Counted from the first letter of the stretch, positions 35,231 through 45,049 are shown. The stretch: 64,000 nucleotides of DNA from Herbiconiux sp. L3-i23 (GCF_023734115.1 NZ_AP025737.1:124001-188000); one strand, 5' to 3'. Numbers and translations are program-made. Notes: a model not told the origin generated them from the letters alone.

Positions 35231-35872
35231 TCAGCGGGAGGGCAGGATGCCGAGCTCGAGCGCGAGCGTGACGGCGCGAGTGCGGTCGGAGACTCCCAGC
35301 TTCTCGAAGACGTGCAGCAGGTGCGTCTTGACGGTGGCCTCCCCGATGAAGAGCCGCCGCGCGATGTCCGGATTGCTCAGACCGTCGGCGACGAGCGCGA
35401 GGACCTCGCGCTCGCGGGCGCTGAGCCGGGGAGCCGCGACGGGTCCGCGCACCCGGCCGACGAGCGCCGCCGCGATTGAGGGGGCCAGCACCGTGTCGCC
35501 GCGGGCGACCGAGCGGATGCCGGCGACGATCTCGTCGGGCGGCCCGGCCTTCAGCAGGTAGCCGCTCGCGCCCGCCCCGATGGCATCGAGGATCTGCGCG
35601 TCGGTCTCGTACGTGGTGAGTACGAGCACCTTCGTCTCGGGGCGCGCCGCGAGGATGCGGGCTGTGGCGCCGGCGCCGTCGAGCCGCGGCATCTGCAGGT
35701 CCATGAGCACCACGTCGGGTTCAAGTGATGCCGCAAGGGCGACGGCCTCCTCACCGTCCGCGGCCTCGCCGACGACCTCGACGAACTCGCTGGCGGCGAG
35801 CAGACCCACGATCCCCGTGCGGACGATCGGATGGTCGTCGACGACGAGCGCGCGGATGATCGGATCGGTCAC
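35231..35872 (-). CDS. NarL/LuxR-family response regulator
   Basis: 213 residues. Receiver domain with the acidic pocket VVDDH, phosphoacceptor Asp in VVLMDLQMPRLDG, Thr in LTTYETDAQI and Lys in LLKAG; C-terminal LuxR helix-turn-helix LSAREREVLALVADGLSNPDIARRLFIGEATVKTHL. Last gene of a four-gene operon with ABC exporter and kinase; GTG start overlaps the kinase stop. Presumably controls this exporter operon. Confidence 0.94.
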   Translation of the reverse strand: MTDPIIRALVVDDHPIVRTGIVGLLAASEFVEVVGEAADGEEAVALAASLEPDVVLMDLQMPRLDGAGATARILAARPETKVLVLTTYETDAQILDAIGAGASGYLLKAGPPDEIVAGIRSVARGDTVLAPSIAAALVGRVRGPVAAPRLSAREREVLALVADGLSNPDIARRLFIGEATVKTHLLHVFEKLGVSDRTRAVTLALELGILPSR

Positions 35873-37107
35873 AGCTCTCCCTCCACGGGCACGCGCACCA
35901 CGAGTTCCGTGCCTGATCGATGCGCAGGCCCGACGGTCATCGTGCCACCGACGAGTGCCAGCCGGTCGCGCATGCCGCTCAGCCCGAAGCCCGGCGACCG
36001 CAGCGACTCCGCCTCGGTGATACCGCGCCCGTCATCGGTGACCTCGAGCCGGACGGCGCCGTCGCGCCGGGTCACGACCAGTCGCACTGCCGTCGCTCCG
36101 GCATGCTTGCGCACGTTAGCGAGCGCCTCCTGAGCGCAGCGCAGCAGCACCACCTCCAGTTCGCGCGTCATCGCGGCGTCGACCGCGACCTCCACCCGCA
36201 GGCCCGTCTCGCGCTCGAAACGGTCGCCGAGCCGCGCCATCGCGTCGGCCAGACCGCCGTCGAGAGGGACAGCGGCGCTGTCGGCGACCACGGCGCGGGC
36301 CTCGCCGAGGGCCTCGACCCCCACCGTCTCGATCAGCTCGAGCTGGCCGCGCAGGGAGGCCAGGTCGGGATTCGCGGTCGCCGCGGTCGCGGAGGCGCGC
36401 TGAGCCAGCATCACCAGCCCCGTGAGGCTCTGCGCGATCGTGTCGTGCACCTCGCGGGCGATCCGTTCCCGCTCGGCCACCCCGCCTGCGTCGCGGTGCG
36501 CCCGCGCGAGCTGGTCCTGCGCGGCCGTCAGCTCGGCGAGCAGCCGCGCCCGCTGCTCGCCCCACTCGGCGATCCGCGTGATCCAGAAGCCGAACGCCAG
36601 ACTGAATAGCAGCGACAGGCCGATGATGGTGACCGTCGGAGGCACTGCGTCCGCATCGGCACCGAACCAGAGGAAGAAGCCCGCGCCCGCCGCGAGGGCG
36701 ACGACGATGTTCGCGACGATCGCCTCCCGCAGCGTGCGGGCGGCGGTCCAGACGAACGGGTAGACGAGCGACTGCAGCAGACCCGAGTTCGGCCCCCATG
36801 CGATCGCGACCGCCATGGCTGCGATGAGCACGACGCCGAAGACGAGGGCGGCACCACGCGACCGGAACGACCGTCGTCCGAAGGCGAACCACGCCACCGG
36901 GATGACCGCGATGATCGCGGCGACCAGCAGCGGCGACTGGTATTCGCCGGCGACGAGGTTCGTCACCACCGTGATGACCGGCACCCCGACGAAGGCCGCG
37001 TGCCACCAGGCGAGACCGCCGCCGGTGGTCACCGCAATGCTCTCCGACGGCGACCCCGACTTCCTCGCGCCGGCATCTCCCGTCGCGTCGGCGTCCGAAC
37101 CGCTCAT
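35869..37107 (-). CDS. Sensor histidine kinase (HisKA_3 type)
   Basis: 412 residues. About five to six transmembrane segments in residues 30-180 with no large extracytoplasmic loop, then the dimerisation helix with the phospho-acceptor in ERERIAREVHDTIAQSLTGLV, and an ATPase domain with QEALANVRKHAGA, VTDDGRGI and GFGLSGMRDRLALVGG. The intramembrane sensing layout fits detection of membrane-active compounds. Overlaps both neighbours by four bases. Confidence 0.93.
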   Translation of the reverse strand: MSGSDADATGDAGARKSGSPSESIAVTTGGGLAWWHAAFVGVPVITVVTNLVAGEYQSPLLVAAIIAVIPVAWFAFGRRSFRSRGAALVFGVVLIAAMAVAIAWGPNSGLLQSLVYPFVWTAARTLREAIVANIVVALAAGAGFFLWFGADADAVPPTVTIIGLSLLFSLAFGFWITRIAEWGEQRARLLAELTAAQDQLARAHRDAGGVAERERIAREVHDTIAQSLTGLVMLAQRASATAATANPDLASLRGQLELIETVGVEALGEARAVVADSAAVPLDGGLADAMARLGDRFERETGLRVEVAVDAAMTRELEVVLLRCAQEALANVRKHAGATAVRLVVTRRDGAVRLEVTDDGRGITEAESLRSPGFGLSGMRDRLALVGGTMTVGPAHRSGTELVVRVPVEGEL

Positions 37108-37976
37108 GCGTCCTTACGATTCCACCGGAAGGTCAGCACGCTCACGATGACACCCGCCACCAGCCAGACGCCCAGCACGAGCGCCGCGGTGCCGAGATCC
37201 CAGCTGCCGCCGGCCTCGGCCACGGCGAAGGACTCGGGGAGGAAGGCGGCGCGCATCCCCTGTGCGATCCACTTCAGCGGGAAGACGCCGGCGACGTTCT
37301 GCAACCAGTCGGGCAGCATCGTGAACTGGATGTACACGCCCGAGACGAACTGCAGCACGAGGAGGATCGGCACGATCACCGCCGAGGCGCTCTTGCCCGA
37401 TCGCGGCAGCCGCGACAGCCCGATCCCGAGCGCCGCCGCCGTCGCGATGCCGAGCAGGTACACCCAGATGAAAGTCCACCAATGCTCGCCGTCGGAGGGC
37501 AGCTCGACTCCGAACGCCACCCGCGCCACGATCAGCAGCAGAGCGAGCTGCATCAGCGAGGTGATGAGCACCTGACCGAGCTTGCCGAGGAAGTACGACA
37601 GCACCGGCAGCGGGGTCCCTGCGAGACGCTTCAGAGTTCCGTCCGAGCGCTCCGTCGCGATGTCGATCGCGAGGTTCTGCACCCCGCTCAGCAGCACCCC
37701 GGCGGCCACCATGCCGGGCAGGTAGTACGCAGCCATGGTCACGCCACCCGAGCCGTCGGGGGCGGTTCCCACGTTGCCCGACGAGCCGAACGCGATGGCG
37801 AAGATGATGAAGATGACGGTCGGGAAGAGGAAGGTGAAGAAGAGCGAGTCGCCCTGCCGGAAGTAGGTCTTCACCTCGTACGCGGCGCGTGCCCCACCGA
37901 GGCGCAGGGTCCGCACGAGACCGTTGTCGAGTTCGGGGGTGCCGAGCGGCGAAGCGCCCAGGGTCGATGCGGTCAT
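37104..37976 (-). CDS. ABC-2 type transporter permease
   Basis: 290 residues with about six membrane segments. N-terminal SLFFTFLFPTVIFIIFAIAFGS, the mid loop TERSDGTLKRLAGTPLPVLSYFLGKLGQVLITSLMQ, and the late FPLKWIAQGMRAAFLPESF are typical for the ABC2 family of drug or lipid exporters. Its stop overlaps the kinase start (ATGA), and its own start overlaps the ATPase stop. Substrate unknown. Confidence 0.92.
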   Translation of the reverse strand: MTASTLGASPLGTPELDNGLVRTLRLGGARAAYEVKTYFRQGDSLFFTFLFPTVIFIIFAIAFGSSGNVGTAPDGSGGVTMAAYYLPGMVAAGVLLSGVQNLAIDIATERSDGTLKRLAGTPLPVLSYFLGKLGQVLITSLMQLALLLIVARVAFGVELPSDGEHWWTFIWVYLLGIATAAALGIGLSRLPRSGKSASAVIVPILLVLQFVSGVYIQFTMLPDWLQNVAGVFPLKWIAQGMRAAFLPESFAVAEAGGSWDLGTAALVLGVWLVAGVIVSVLTFRWNRKDA

Positions 37977-38863
37977 GACAGCTGAGGCTCCTTGGTCGAG
38001 GCGCTCGCGGCCTCATCGGCTTCGACGAGCTCGAGGTAGATGTCTTCGAGGCTGGGACGCACCACTTCGAGGTCCCTCGGCTCGCCGCCGGTGCGGGCGG
38101 TGAGGTCGGCGACGAACGCGGCGGGAGACTGGGTCCGTTCCTCCCGGAGCCCGCCGTCGTCGCGCCAGCGCACGATCGGCACTCGCGCGTCCGCGCCACC
38201 GAGCTCGTCGATGCGTCCTTCGGCGACGACGAGTCCTCCCGCGATGACGACCGCGCGATCGCTCAGCTGGGCGGCCTCGTCGAGGTAGTGGGTGGTGAGC
38301 AGGATGCTCGTGCCCTCCGCCTGGAGGCCGCGGATCAGATCCCAGAATGCGCGTCGCGCTTCGGGGTCGAACCCGGTCGTCGGCTCGTCGAGGAAGAGCA
38401 CCTCGGGGCGGCCGATGATGCCGAGGGCGACGTCCACCCGGCGCCGCTGCCCGCCGGAGAGGGCTTTGATGCGCGTCTTCGCCTTCTCGCGGAGTCCGAC
38501 CGCGTCGATGACCTCGTCGACGTCCTTCGGGTGCGGATAGAACCCGGCGAAGTGGGCGAGCTGCTCGCGGACCGTGACGTTGCCCGGCTCGCCGGTGCTC
38601 TGCAGGACGATGCCGAGGCGCGCTTTCCAGTCGAGGCCGCCGTGCTGCGGGTCCGTCCCGAGCACGGAGACGGTGCCGCCGGACCGGTTGCGGAACCCCT
38701 CGAGAATCTCGATGGTCGTCGACTTGCCGGCACCGTTCGGACCGAGCAGCGCGAACGTCTCACCCCGCCGGATCTCGAAGTCGACGCCCTGGAGGGCGGC
38801 GAACTCGCCGTAGCTCTTCGTGAGGCCCGCCACCTGGACGACGGGCTCGGAGTTGGAGGTCAT
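37973..38863 (-). CDS. ABC transporter ATP-binding protein
   Basis: 296 residues. Walker A GPNGAGKST, signature LSGGQRRRVDVALGI, Walker B VLFLDEPTTGFDPEARRAFWD, then LLTTHYLDEAAQLSDR with the switch His. The C-terminal extension (residues 220-296) ends in DLEVVRPSLEDIYLELVEADE. First gene of the operon ATPase-permease-kinase-regulator, in which every boundary overlaps by four bases. This arrangement suggests a self-regulated exporter. Confidence 0.94.
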   Translation of the reverse strand: MTSNSEPVVQVAGLTKSYGEFAALQGVDFEIRRGETFALLGPNGAGKSTTIEILEGFRNRSGGTVSVLGTDPQHGGLDWKARLGIVLQSTGEPGNVTVREQLAHFAGFYPHPKDVDEVIDAVGLREKAKTRIKALSGGQRRRVDVALGIIGRPEVLFLDEPTTGFDPEARRAFWDLIRGLQAEGTSILLTTHYLDEAAQLSDRAVVIAGGLVVAEGRIDELGGADARVPIVRWRDDGGLREERTQSPAAFVADLTARTGGEPRDLEVVRPSLEDIYLELVEADEAASASTKEPQLS

Positions 38864-38954
38864 GACTCAATGCTGGCCGTGCCCGCCCCGGAACAACAGC
38901 ACCGGTCGGCGTAAGCGGACATCCACCACCCGGTGGACCCTCACCCCTACCCCG

Positions 38955-39024
38955 GCGAGCGCGGTGTGTTGCTCCCAGCGCGGGTGTTTGAACAGGCGCG
39001 CTCGTATCAACACACCGCGCTCGC
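38955..39024. repeat. 70-bp palindromic element, copy 1
   Basis: GCGAGCGCGGTGTGTTG (38955-38971) and its exact inverse CAACACACCGCGCTCGC (39008-39024) flank a 36-bp centre. The element recurs at 43054-43123 in the opposite orientation with 32 of 36 centre positions conserved. C and G runs border it. No coding sequence. Confidence 0.75.
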
Positions 39025-39034
39025 GAGGGGGGAC

Positions 39035-40381
39035 TCAGCCCCTGAGGCGCTCGTTGCGGCGGCGGTCACCCGGCACCCGGATCGCCCTGCGGCGGACGAA
39101 CATGGCTGTTCCGATGCCGGCGATCACCAACGCGGTGCCGACCGGCGCGAGGATGAGTTCCGCGCCGGTATCCGGGAGCGCGGCAGCCGCCGGCAGCGCG
39201 GCAGCATCGTCACCGCTGCGGGATGGTGTGAGCGTCACGGCGTTGCTCGAGGGGGTCGTTCCGGAAGCGCCGACAGCGCGGAGCACGAGAGTTGTCGAGG
39301 AGTTCTGGCTCACCGAGGTCACGACGGCGCTCCAGTTCCGCCCGCTGATCCGCGATGCGCTCGCCGCCGTCCACGTCACGCCGCCATCGCTGCTGTACTC
39401 GACGCCGGTGACCGCACTGTCGTCGGCGGAGAAGGAGAAGAACAGCTCCGCGGATCCCGCCGTCCCCCACATCGCGGAATCGATCGTCGGAGTCGGCAGG
39501 GGGCAGGCGGTTGTCGTCACCGCCGCGGCGCCGGCGCCGTATGTGGTCGCCTGGCTGTTGGTGACGGCCGTCGCGGTCGGCGCGGCGAAGTTCGAGCCGC
39601 CGCCACCACCCGCACCCTGCGAGCTGTAGAACCACTGGCCCTTGTTCGACGAACCGCCTCCGCCGCCGAAGTAACCGCCGCCGCCGCCACCACCGGCTTC
39701 GGCCGCATTCCCGCCGAGCAGCGACGAGCCCGCCTGCCCGTTGGAGGGGCCGGCGCCGCCGGAAGCGACACCTCCGGCACCTCCCGTGCTGGTCGTCCCT
39801 CCGCCGGCGCCTCCCGCGGGAGGTGAGGACAGGTTCGTGCCCGCCGCCCCGGAGGGCCCGGCGTCGCCGCCCTGCTCCGAGCCGTTGCCGCCGCCACCCC
39901 CGGCGACGAGGACGGGAGCGTCGCTCGCGCCGCCCGCACGCACGATGGTGGCGCCGCCACCGCCGCCGCCCGACACGTACTGCCCTCCCGGGCTCGTTCC
40001 GCCCGAGGCCTGGCCGCCGGACAGACCGCCGATGCCGCCGCCGGCGACGTTCTGATGCCCGCCGCGGTCACCCACCTGGATGGTGAAGGCGTCGCCTGCC
40101 GTCACCGCGAGAGTCGCCTCGACGAGGCCACCGCGTCCGCCCCAGAGTCCGGTGGGCGCCTCGGCTCCGGGCGCGAAGCCACCGCCGCTGCCGCCGGTGA
40201 TCGACCAGGTGACCGAGCAGACCCCGGCGGGGACGGTCCACGTCGCGACACCGCTGGACGGCGTCCACGATGCGGTGGGAACGGCGCTCGCGCTCGTCGG
40301 CACGAGCACGGCAGCCCCCGCGCTCATGAGCATCAATGCGGTGACGGCACCCGCGCGGCCGGCAGTGCGGCGAGAAGACAT
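39035..40381 (-). CDS. Glycine-rich LPXTG-anchored surface protein
   Basis: 448 residues. Signal peptide (AGAVTALMLMSAGAAVLVPTSASA), then a domain opening WTVPAGVCSVTWSITGGSGGG that leads into about 180 residues very rich in Gly (GGGGGGYFGGGGG and similar), then a beta domain resembling a fibronectin/Ig module (residues about 305-390; GVEYSSDGGVTWTAAS), and at the C-terminus the sortase signal LPDTG followed by a hydrophobic span and RRRAIR. It should be covalently attached to the cell wall. AGGGGG precedes the ATG. No sortase gene is in the window. Function unknown. Confidence 0.9.
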   Translation of the reverse strand: MSSRRTAGRAGAVTALMLMSAGAAVLVPTSASAVPTASWTPSSGVATWTVPAGVCSVTWSITGGSGGGFAPGAEAPTGLWGGRGGLVEATLAVTAGDAFTIQVGDRGGHQNVAGGGIGGLSGGQASGGTSPGGQYVSGGGGGGATIVRAGGASDAPVLVAGGGGGNGSEQGGDAGPSGAAGTNLSSPPAGGAGGGTTSTGGAGGVASGGAGPSNGQAGSSLLGGNAAEAGGGGGGGYFGGGGGSSNKGQWFYSSQGAGGGGGSNFAAPTATAVTNSQATTYGAGAAAVTTTACPLPTPTIDSAMWGTAGSAELFFSFSADDSAVTGVEYSSDGGVTWTAASASRISGRNWSAVVTSVSQNSSTTLVLRAVGASGTTPSSNAVTLTPSRSGDDAAALPAAAALPDTGAELILAPVGTALVIAGIGTAMFVRRRAIRVPGDRRRNERLRG

Positions 40382-40481
40382 GTGAACCCCCTGGTCTGTC
40401 CATCGAAGAATGGAGCACGAGGAGCTCGGTGAGGTGCGGCGCAGACACCGTCCGGGCGTTCTTCACCCCGCAGTTCACCCG

Positions 40482-41897
40482 TCAGTCGAAGTAACCGGCT
40501 CTCTCGAGCCGTGACACCGCGTCCTCGCGAGAGGACACCCCGAGCTTTCGGTAGACGGTTCGCAGCTGGGTCTTCACCGTGTTGAGCGATACGTGGAGGT
40601 CTGCGGCGATCCCCGCGAGGGCTGCCCCTCCACGCAGCCGGCGCACCAGGATCTCTTCGCGTGGGGTGAGGCGCGGAAGCCGCGAGCGGGTCGCGTCGAC
40701 GGCGGGGATCCGGCTGAGACGTCGGCGCAGATCGAGTTCGACGACCCGTCCTTCGCCGCTCGACCGCCCCAGGCCCGCCAGTAACGGCTCGAGTTGGTCG
40801 GCGGGGAGTGTCAGGAGGGGCGTCAAAGACTCGGACTCGACCAGCATGCGCGCCGCGACCGCGAACGTCTCGTCCGACCGGCGCGGGTCCCCGAGCCGTG
40901 CGTGTGCGATCGCGCGTCGCAGGAGAATGGGCGGGGTCGTGCGCAGACAGTGCTTCGGGCCCATCCGAATGCAGTCATCCGTGACCATCAGCGCTGCGCG
41001 AGGGTCCTCGAGCAGCAGGTGTGCCGCTGCTCGCTGCATGTCGTAGCAGAGGACGTGCTCGGACGGACTGGGGACGGACTCGAGCAGGGAGAGGGCTCGA
41101 CGAGCCTCCCCGGCGGTGAGGAGGAGATCGGCGTAGATCCCGAGACAGAAGCCGCGGACCAGTGCGAGGGTCTCGCCCGCTTTGACATCGCCGATGACGC
41201 TCAAGAGGAGAGGGACGGCGCTGGGTGCGTCCGCCTCGCAGAGGGCTGCCATCGCTCGAGCGCCCATCGCAGTCGTCGTCCAGGGGTCCTCGTCTGAGAC
41301 GGCGTCGATTTCCTCGGCGATGGAGCGGAGCCGACGGGGGTCGAGTCGTGCCGAGGCGATCAGGATCTCCGCCAGCAGCAGGGGGTAAGCGGATTGTCCG
41401 GTCTCGAAGCCTCGGTCCGACTGAATGCGCCGACACGTCTGCACCGACTCGGCGGCGTCGGTGTAGCGGCCGTCGAGCGCCCTGGCGAGTGCGAGCAGCC
41501 CCCCTGCCGCGAGGACGAGTGCGTCGTCGGATGCGCGGTCGGCGTAGGCCACGGCGCGGCCGGCGAGCGAGTGTCCGACGCGCAGCCGTCCGGCCGCCAG
41601 ATGGGCCTCCGCCGCCGCGCTGAGCAGCAGCGCGCGCTGTCCGGCGGACAAGGCGGTCTGCTCGTCCGCCCAGGCGAGGGCGGAATCGCTCAGGTTGAGC
41701 GCGCGAGGGTGGCGTCCGAGTCGCGACGCGGCGACGACGACCGCGGCCCGGCTCTCGGCGGTCTGCGTCATCTCCCTCTCCGCCGAGGATCGGGCGACCG
41801 CCTCCAGATCGATCGTCGGCGCGACGATTCCACCGGCGACGACGGATGCCACCACCGACTCCACGGCGGCCGCTAGCGAATCGCGGGAGGCGGGCAT
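40482..41897 (-). CDS. LuxR-family transcriptional regulator with long helical sensor region
   Basis: 471 residues. The C-terminal 65 residues are a LuxR helix-turn-helix (LTPREEILVRRLRGGAALAGIAADLHVSLNTVKTQLRTVYRKLGVSSREDAV). The preceding 390 residues are all-helical and TPR-like (MalT/LAL style), without a visible ATP-binding P-loop. TACGAT ends six bases before the ATG, so probably leaderless. It lies 100 bases upstream of the LPDTG surface-protein gene on the same strand and may regulate it. Confidence 0.87.
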   Translation of the reverse strand: MPASRDSLAAAVESVVASVVAGGIVAPTIDLEAVARSSAEREMTQTAESRAAVVVAASRLGRHPRALNLSDSALAWADEQTALSAGQRALLLSAAAEAHLAAGRLRVGHSLAGRAVAYADRASDDALVLAAGGLLALARALDGRYTDAAESVQTCRRIQSDRGFETGQSAYPLLLAEILIASARLDPRRLRSIAEEIDAVSDEDPWTTTAMGARAMAALCEADAPSAVPLLLSVIGDVKAGETLALVRGFCLGIYADLLLTAGEARRALSLLESVPSPSEHVLCYDMQRAAAHLLLEDPRAALMVTDDCIRMGPKHCLRTTPPILLRRAIAHARLGDPRRSDETFAVAARMLVESESLTPLLTLPADQLEPLLAGLGRSSGEGRVVELDLRRRLSRIPAVDATRSRLPRLTPREEILVRRLRGGAALAGIAADLHVSLNTVKTQLRTVYRKLGVSSREDAVSRLERAGYFD

Positions 41898-41984
41898 GGG
41901 GTCATCGTAGACACCGCGCGCAGCCTCGCCGTCGTCGATGCGGCCGACTCGAGGGCGGGCCTGTCTCCGGCGCTTGGCTCTGGG

Positions 41985-43013
41985 TCAGCCGGTCACCGTG
42001 GCGAGGAAGGCGAGGGTGCCGGCGAGGGCCGTGTGCGCCTCGTCGAAGTCGAGGTGGAACTGGTACTCGTGCGGCAGCGCCGGGGTCGTGTCTGCGGGCC
42101 AGAAAAGGGCGGTGACGTCGACCCCGAGGGAGGTCAGCCTCTCGGCGAGTGGCTTCGACTGGCCGTCCGTGAGCGGATCGCCGTTGCCGCCCGTGACGAA
42201 GGTGGCCGGGAAGTCGGCGGTCACGAAGTCGATCGTCGACATCTGATCACCGGCCGGGGTGTTCGACCAGTCCCGCTCGCCCGTGTACGCCCAGAGCGCC
42301 GACTTGAATCCCCATCCGACGATTCCGTGCGCCCCGGCGGCGAGCTCGTCCAGGTCGTAGACGCCGCAGTTCAGCACCACACCGCGCAGCTGCTCCGGTC
42401 GGAGGGCCGGCACGACGTCGGCTCGAGCGGCGAACTCGGGATTCGTCGTGATCGTGGCGAGCTCGCTGGCGAGCTGCGATCCCGCCGAGTCGCCGGCGAG
42501 GACGATGCGGCTCGGGTCGACGCGCAGGTCGGCGGCGTTGTCGAGGATGTAGCGCAGCGCCTCGTTCAGCTGGTCGATCGCCGTCGGATAGGTGGCTTCG
42601 GGCGCGATCGTGTAGTTGAGCCCGATCGCGGTGTAGCCCTCGGCGGCGATCATCTTCAGGTAGGGCGCGACGTCCCGCTTGTCGCCCGAGATCCAGGCGC
42701 CGCCGTGGATCCAGACCACCGTCGGCAGCGGGCCGTTGCCGTCGGCGGAGAAGACGTCGAGCGTCGTGTCGGGGCCGGCGCCCGCGTATGCGATGTCGTA
42801 ATCCGACGTGTACCCGTCGGCGGGGACGAAGGGGAGCATTTCCTCTACGGTGTCCGCCGCGCCCTTCTCGAATACGGCGCGGATGAGCAGCGCGGGCAAC
42901 CACGGGCTGACGAGCGAGTAGATCACGGTTCCGAGGAGCGCCCCGAGCGCGATGCTCGGCACGAGCCGCGAGGGTCGCCGATACCAGGGGCGGGAGCGTC
43001 GAGAGTCGGCCAC
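41985..43013 (-). CDS. Membrane-anchored alpha/beta-hydrolase (HSL-type esterase)
   Basis: 342 residues. One N-terminal hydrophobic segment (LVPSIALGALLGTVIYSLVSPWLPALL) anchors or exports the protein. The catalytic domain has the oxyanion HGGAW, the nucleophile elbow LAGDSAGSQLAS, and a plausible His in LPHEYQFHLD; Asp in GNGDPLTD. It resembles carboxylesterases of the hormone-sensitive-lipase group. GTG 43013 was chosen because TACGTT ends seven bases before it, which gives a leaderless start; a longer frame would run into the 70-bp repeat. Confidence 0.85.
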   Translation of the reverse strand: MADSRRSRPWYRRPSRLVPSIALGALLGTVIYSLVSPWLPALLIRAVFEKGAADTVEEMLPFVPADGYTSDYDIAYAGAGPDTTLDVFSADGNGPLPTVVWIHGGAWISGDKRDVAPYLKMIAAEGYTAIGLNYTIAPEATYPTAIDQLNEALRYILDNAADLRVDPSRIVLAGDSAGSQLASELATITTNPEFAARADVVPALRPEQLRGVVLNCGVYDLDELAAGAHGIVGWGFKSALWAYTGERDWSNTPAGDQMSTIDFVTADFPATFVTGGNGDPLTDGQSKPLAERLTSLGVDVTALFWPADTTPALPHEYQFHLDFDEAHTALAGTLAFLATVTG

Positions 43014-43053
43014 GACCGCCAACGTATCGACCCCCAACCCCCCTCTTGCCCCC

Positions 43054-43123
43054 GCGAGCGCGGTGTGTTGATACGAGCGCGCCTGTATAAACACCCGCGC
43101 TCGCAGCAACACACCGCGCTCGC
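43054..43123. repeat. 70-bp palindromic element, copy 2 (inverted)
   Basis: Same 17-bp terminal inverted repeats as copy 1 (43054-43070 and 43107-43123). The centre matches the reverse complement of copy 1 at 32 of 36 positions. The two copies bracket the surface protein, LuxR regulator and esterase genes. Confidence 0.75.
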
Positions 43124-43152
43124 AGGGGTGAAGGGGTGGAGGGGTGGGGAGG

Positions 43153-44379
43153 TTAGGAGAAGAGGCGCTGGAGGCGCTGGACGCCCTCGAGGAGGGCGTC
43201 GTCGCCGAGGGCGTAGGAGAAGCGCAGGAAGCCGCCCGGACCGAATGCTTCACCCGGAACCGCCGCGACCTCGGCCTTGTCGAGGATGAGGTCGGCGAGC
43301 TCGAGGGAGGTGGCCGGGGTGCTGCCCGCCCACTCGCGACCGAGCAGACCGGTCACATCCGGGTAGACGTAGAAAGCCCCCTCGGGAGTCGGCGTCACGA
43401 CGCCGTCGATCTTGTTCAGCTCCTCGACCATCACGCGGCGCCTGCGGTCGAAGGCGCGGCGCATCGCCTCGACTTCGTCCTGAGGACCGGTGAGCGCCGC
43501 GATCGCGGCGCGCTGCGAGATGTTCGACACGTTGGAGCTCAGGTGCGACTGCAGGTTCGCGGCCGCCTTGATGGCATCGGCGGGCCCGATCATCCAGCCG
43601 AGACGCCACCCGGTCATCGCGTACGACTTGGCGACGCCGTTGACGAGGATCGTGCGGTCGGCGAGCGAGGGCACCACGTCGACGATCGACACGGCGGCCT
43701 TCGGGGTCTCGCCCTCGGCGAGACCCTCGGGGTAGACGAGGTTCTGGTAGATCTCATCGGTGATGACCCACAAGCCGTTCGCGTCGGCCCACTCGCCGAT
43801 CGCGCGCGTCTGCTCCTCCGAGTAGACGGCACCGGTCGGGTTCGACGGGGAGACGAAGAGCAGCACCTTCGTGCGGTCGGTGCGGGCCGCCTCGAGCTGT
43901 TCGACCGTGACGAGGTAGTCCTGATCGGCCCCGGCGAACACCTCGACGGGCACACCGCCCGCGAGCTTCACGACCTCGGGGTACGTGGTCCAGTACGGCG
44001 CGGGAAGCAGCACCTCGTCGCCGTCGCCGACGATGGCCTGGAATGCCTGGTAGACGCCCTGCTTGCCGCCGTTGGTGACGATGACCTGCGCGGGGTCGAC
44101 CTCGAGACCGCTGTCGCGGAGCGTCTTCGCGGCGATCGCCTCGCGCAGCTCGGGCAGACCGGCGGCGGCCGTGTACCGGTGGTTGCGCGGGTCGCGGACC
44201 GCCTCGAGCGCCGCCTCGACGATGAACGCGGGAGTCGGGAAGTCGGGCTCGCCGGCCGCGTAACTGATGACGGGGCGACCCGCCGCCTGCAGTGCCTTCG
44301 CCTTCGCGTCGACCTTGAGCGTCGCCGAGGGCGCGATCGCGGCCAGGCGGGGAGAGATTCTGGGGCGTTCGCCGGTCAT
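43153..44379 (-). CDS. aspC: Aspartate aminotransferase family protein (class I PLP enzyme)
   Basis: 408 residues. Family landmarks: [64 protein letters not shown] and the PLP-lysine region [24 protein letters not shown]. Fits bacterial aspartate aminotransferases (type Ib); it makes aspartate or uses related amino acids. ATG 44379 was selected because TAGGCT ends seven bases upstream, giving a leaderless start. In related genomes this gene also lies just before the tRNA-Trp-secE block. Confidence 0.92.
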   Translation of the reverse strand: MTGERPRISPRLAAIAPSATLKVDAKAKALQAAGRPVISYAAGEPDFPTPAFIVEAALEAVRDPRNHRYTAAAGLPELREAIAAKTLRDSGLEVDPAQVIVTNGGKQGVYQAFQAIVGDGDEVLLPAPYWTTYPEVVKLAGGVPVEVFAGADQDYLVTVEQLEAARTDRTKVLLFVSPSNPTGAVYSEEQTRAIGEWADANGLWVITDEIYQNLVYPEGLAEGETPKAAVSIVDVVPSLADRTILVNGVAKSYAMTGWRLGWMIGPADAIKAAANLQSHLSSNVSNISQRAAIAALTGPQDEVEAMRRAFDRRRRVMVEELNKIDGVVTPTPEGAFYVYPDVTGLLGREWAGSTPATSLELADLILDKAEVAAVPGEAFGPGGFLRFSYALGDDALLEGVQRLQRLFS

Positions 44380-44428
44380 GCCTGCAAGCCTAGGGCGCGC
44401 CCGCACCACGCGACGAGCCGATCCGCGG

Positions 44429-45049
44429 TCACCGGGTGAGCACGGGGAAGGCGTCGGTGAGCGCGTCGATGATCGACTGCACGGCGATGGCGAGCAGGAT
44501 CAGCCCGAAGATGCGGCTGAGGATGTTCATCCCCGAGTTCCCGAGGATCTTCTGCAGACGCGGCGCGAAGAACAGCACGACGGCGATCGCCGCGGCGACG
44601 ACGAGCACCACGATCGCGCCGCCGATCAGGTTCAGGACGCCGGTGTGCTGCTCGGCGAAGGTGATGACGAGGCTGATCGCGCCCGGCCCCGCGATGATCG
44701 GGATCGCGAGGGGGACGACGGTCGGCGACGAACCGCCACCGGGAGCGGGGCCGCCCGTCTTCGCGGTGAGCATCGCCCAACCGATGCTGGCGACCAGCAG
44801 GTTGCCGGCGATCCGGAACGAGGTCAGATCGATGCCGAACGCCGCGAGCACGTACTTGCCGACGAGCAGCGAGACGAGCAGCACCGCGCTCACCGCGACC
44901 CCGACGAGAAGTGCCGTGCGCCGCTGCTTCGCGGCGTCGAATCCCGCCGTCAGTCCGAGGAAGATCGGCACGCTGCCGATCGGGTTGGTGATGGTCAGCA
45001 GGGCTATCGCGACGGCGATGAGCCCCGGCGCCTCGATGCCCGCATCCAT
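44429..45049 (-). CDS. MarC-family integral membrane protein
   Basis: 206 residues with six predicted spans; starts [29 protein letters not shown], and has the family signature [22 protein letters not shown] in the middle. MarC proteins are membrane proteins of unknown transport role. ATG 45049 was chosen because GGGAGGGAGCC lies just upstream; a Met eight codons earlier lacks this. Monocistronic, divergent from the tRNA-Trp unit. Confidence 0.9.
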   Translation of the reverse strand: MDAGIEAPGLIAVAIALLTITNPIGSVPIFLGLTAGFDAAKQRRTALLVGVAVSAVLLVSLLVGKYVLAAFGIDLTSFRIAGNLLVASIGWAMLTAKTGGPAPGGGSSPTVVPLAIPIIAGPGAISLVITFAEQHTGVLNLIGGAIVVLVVAAAIAVVLFFAPRLQKILGNSGMNILSRIFGLILLAIAVQSIIDALTDAFPVLTR

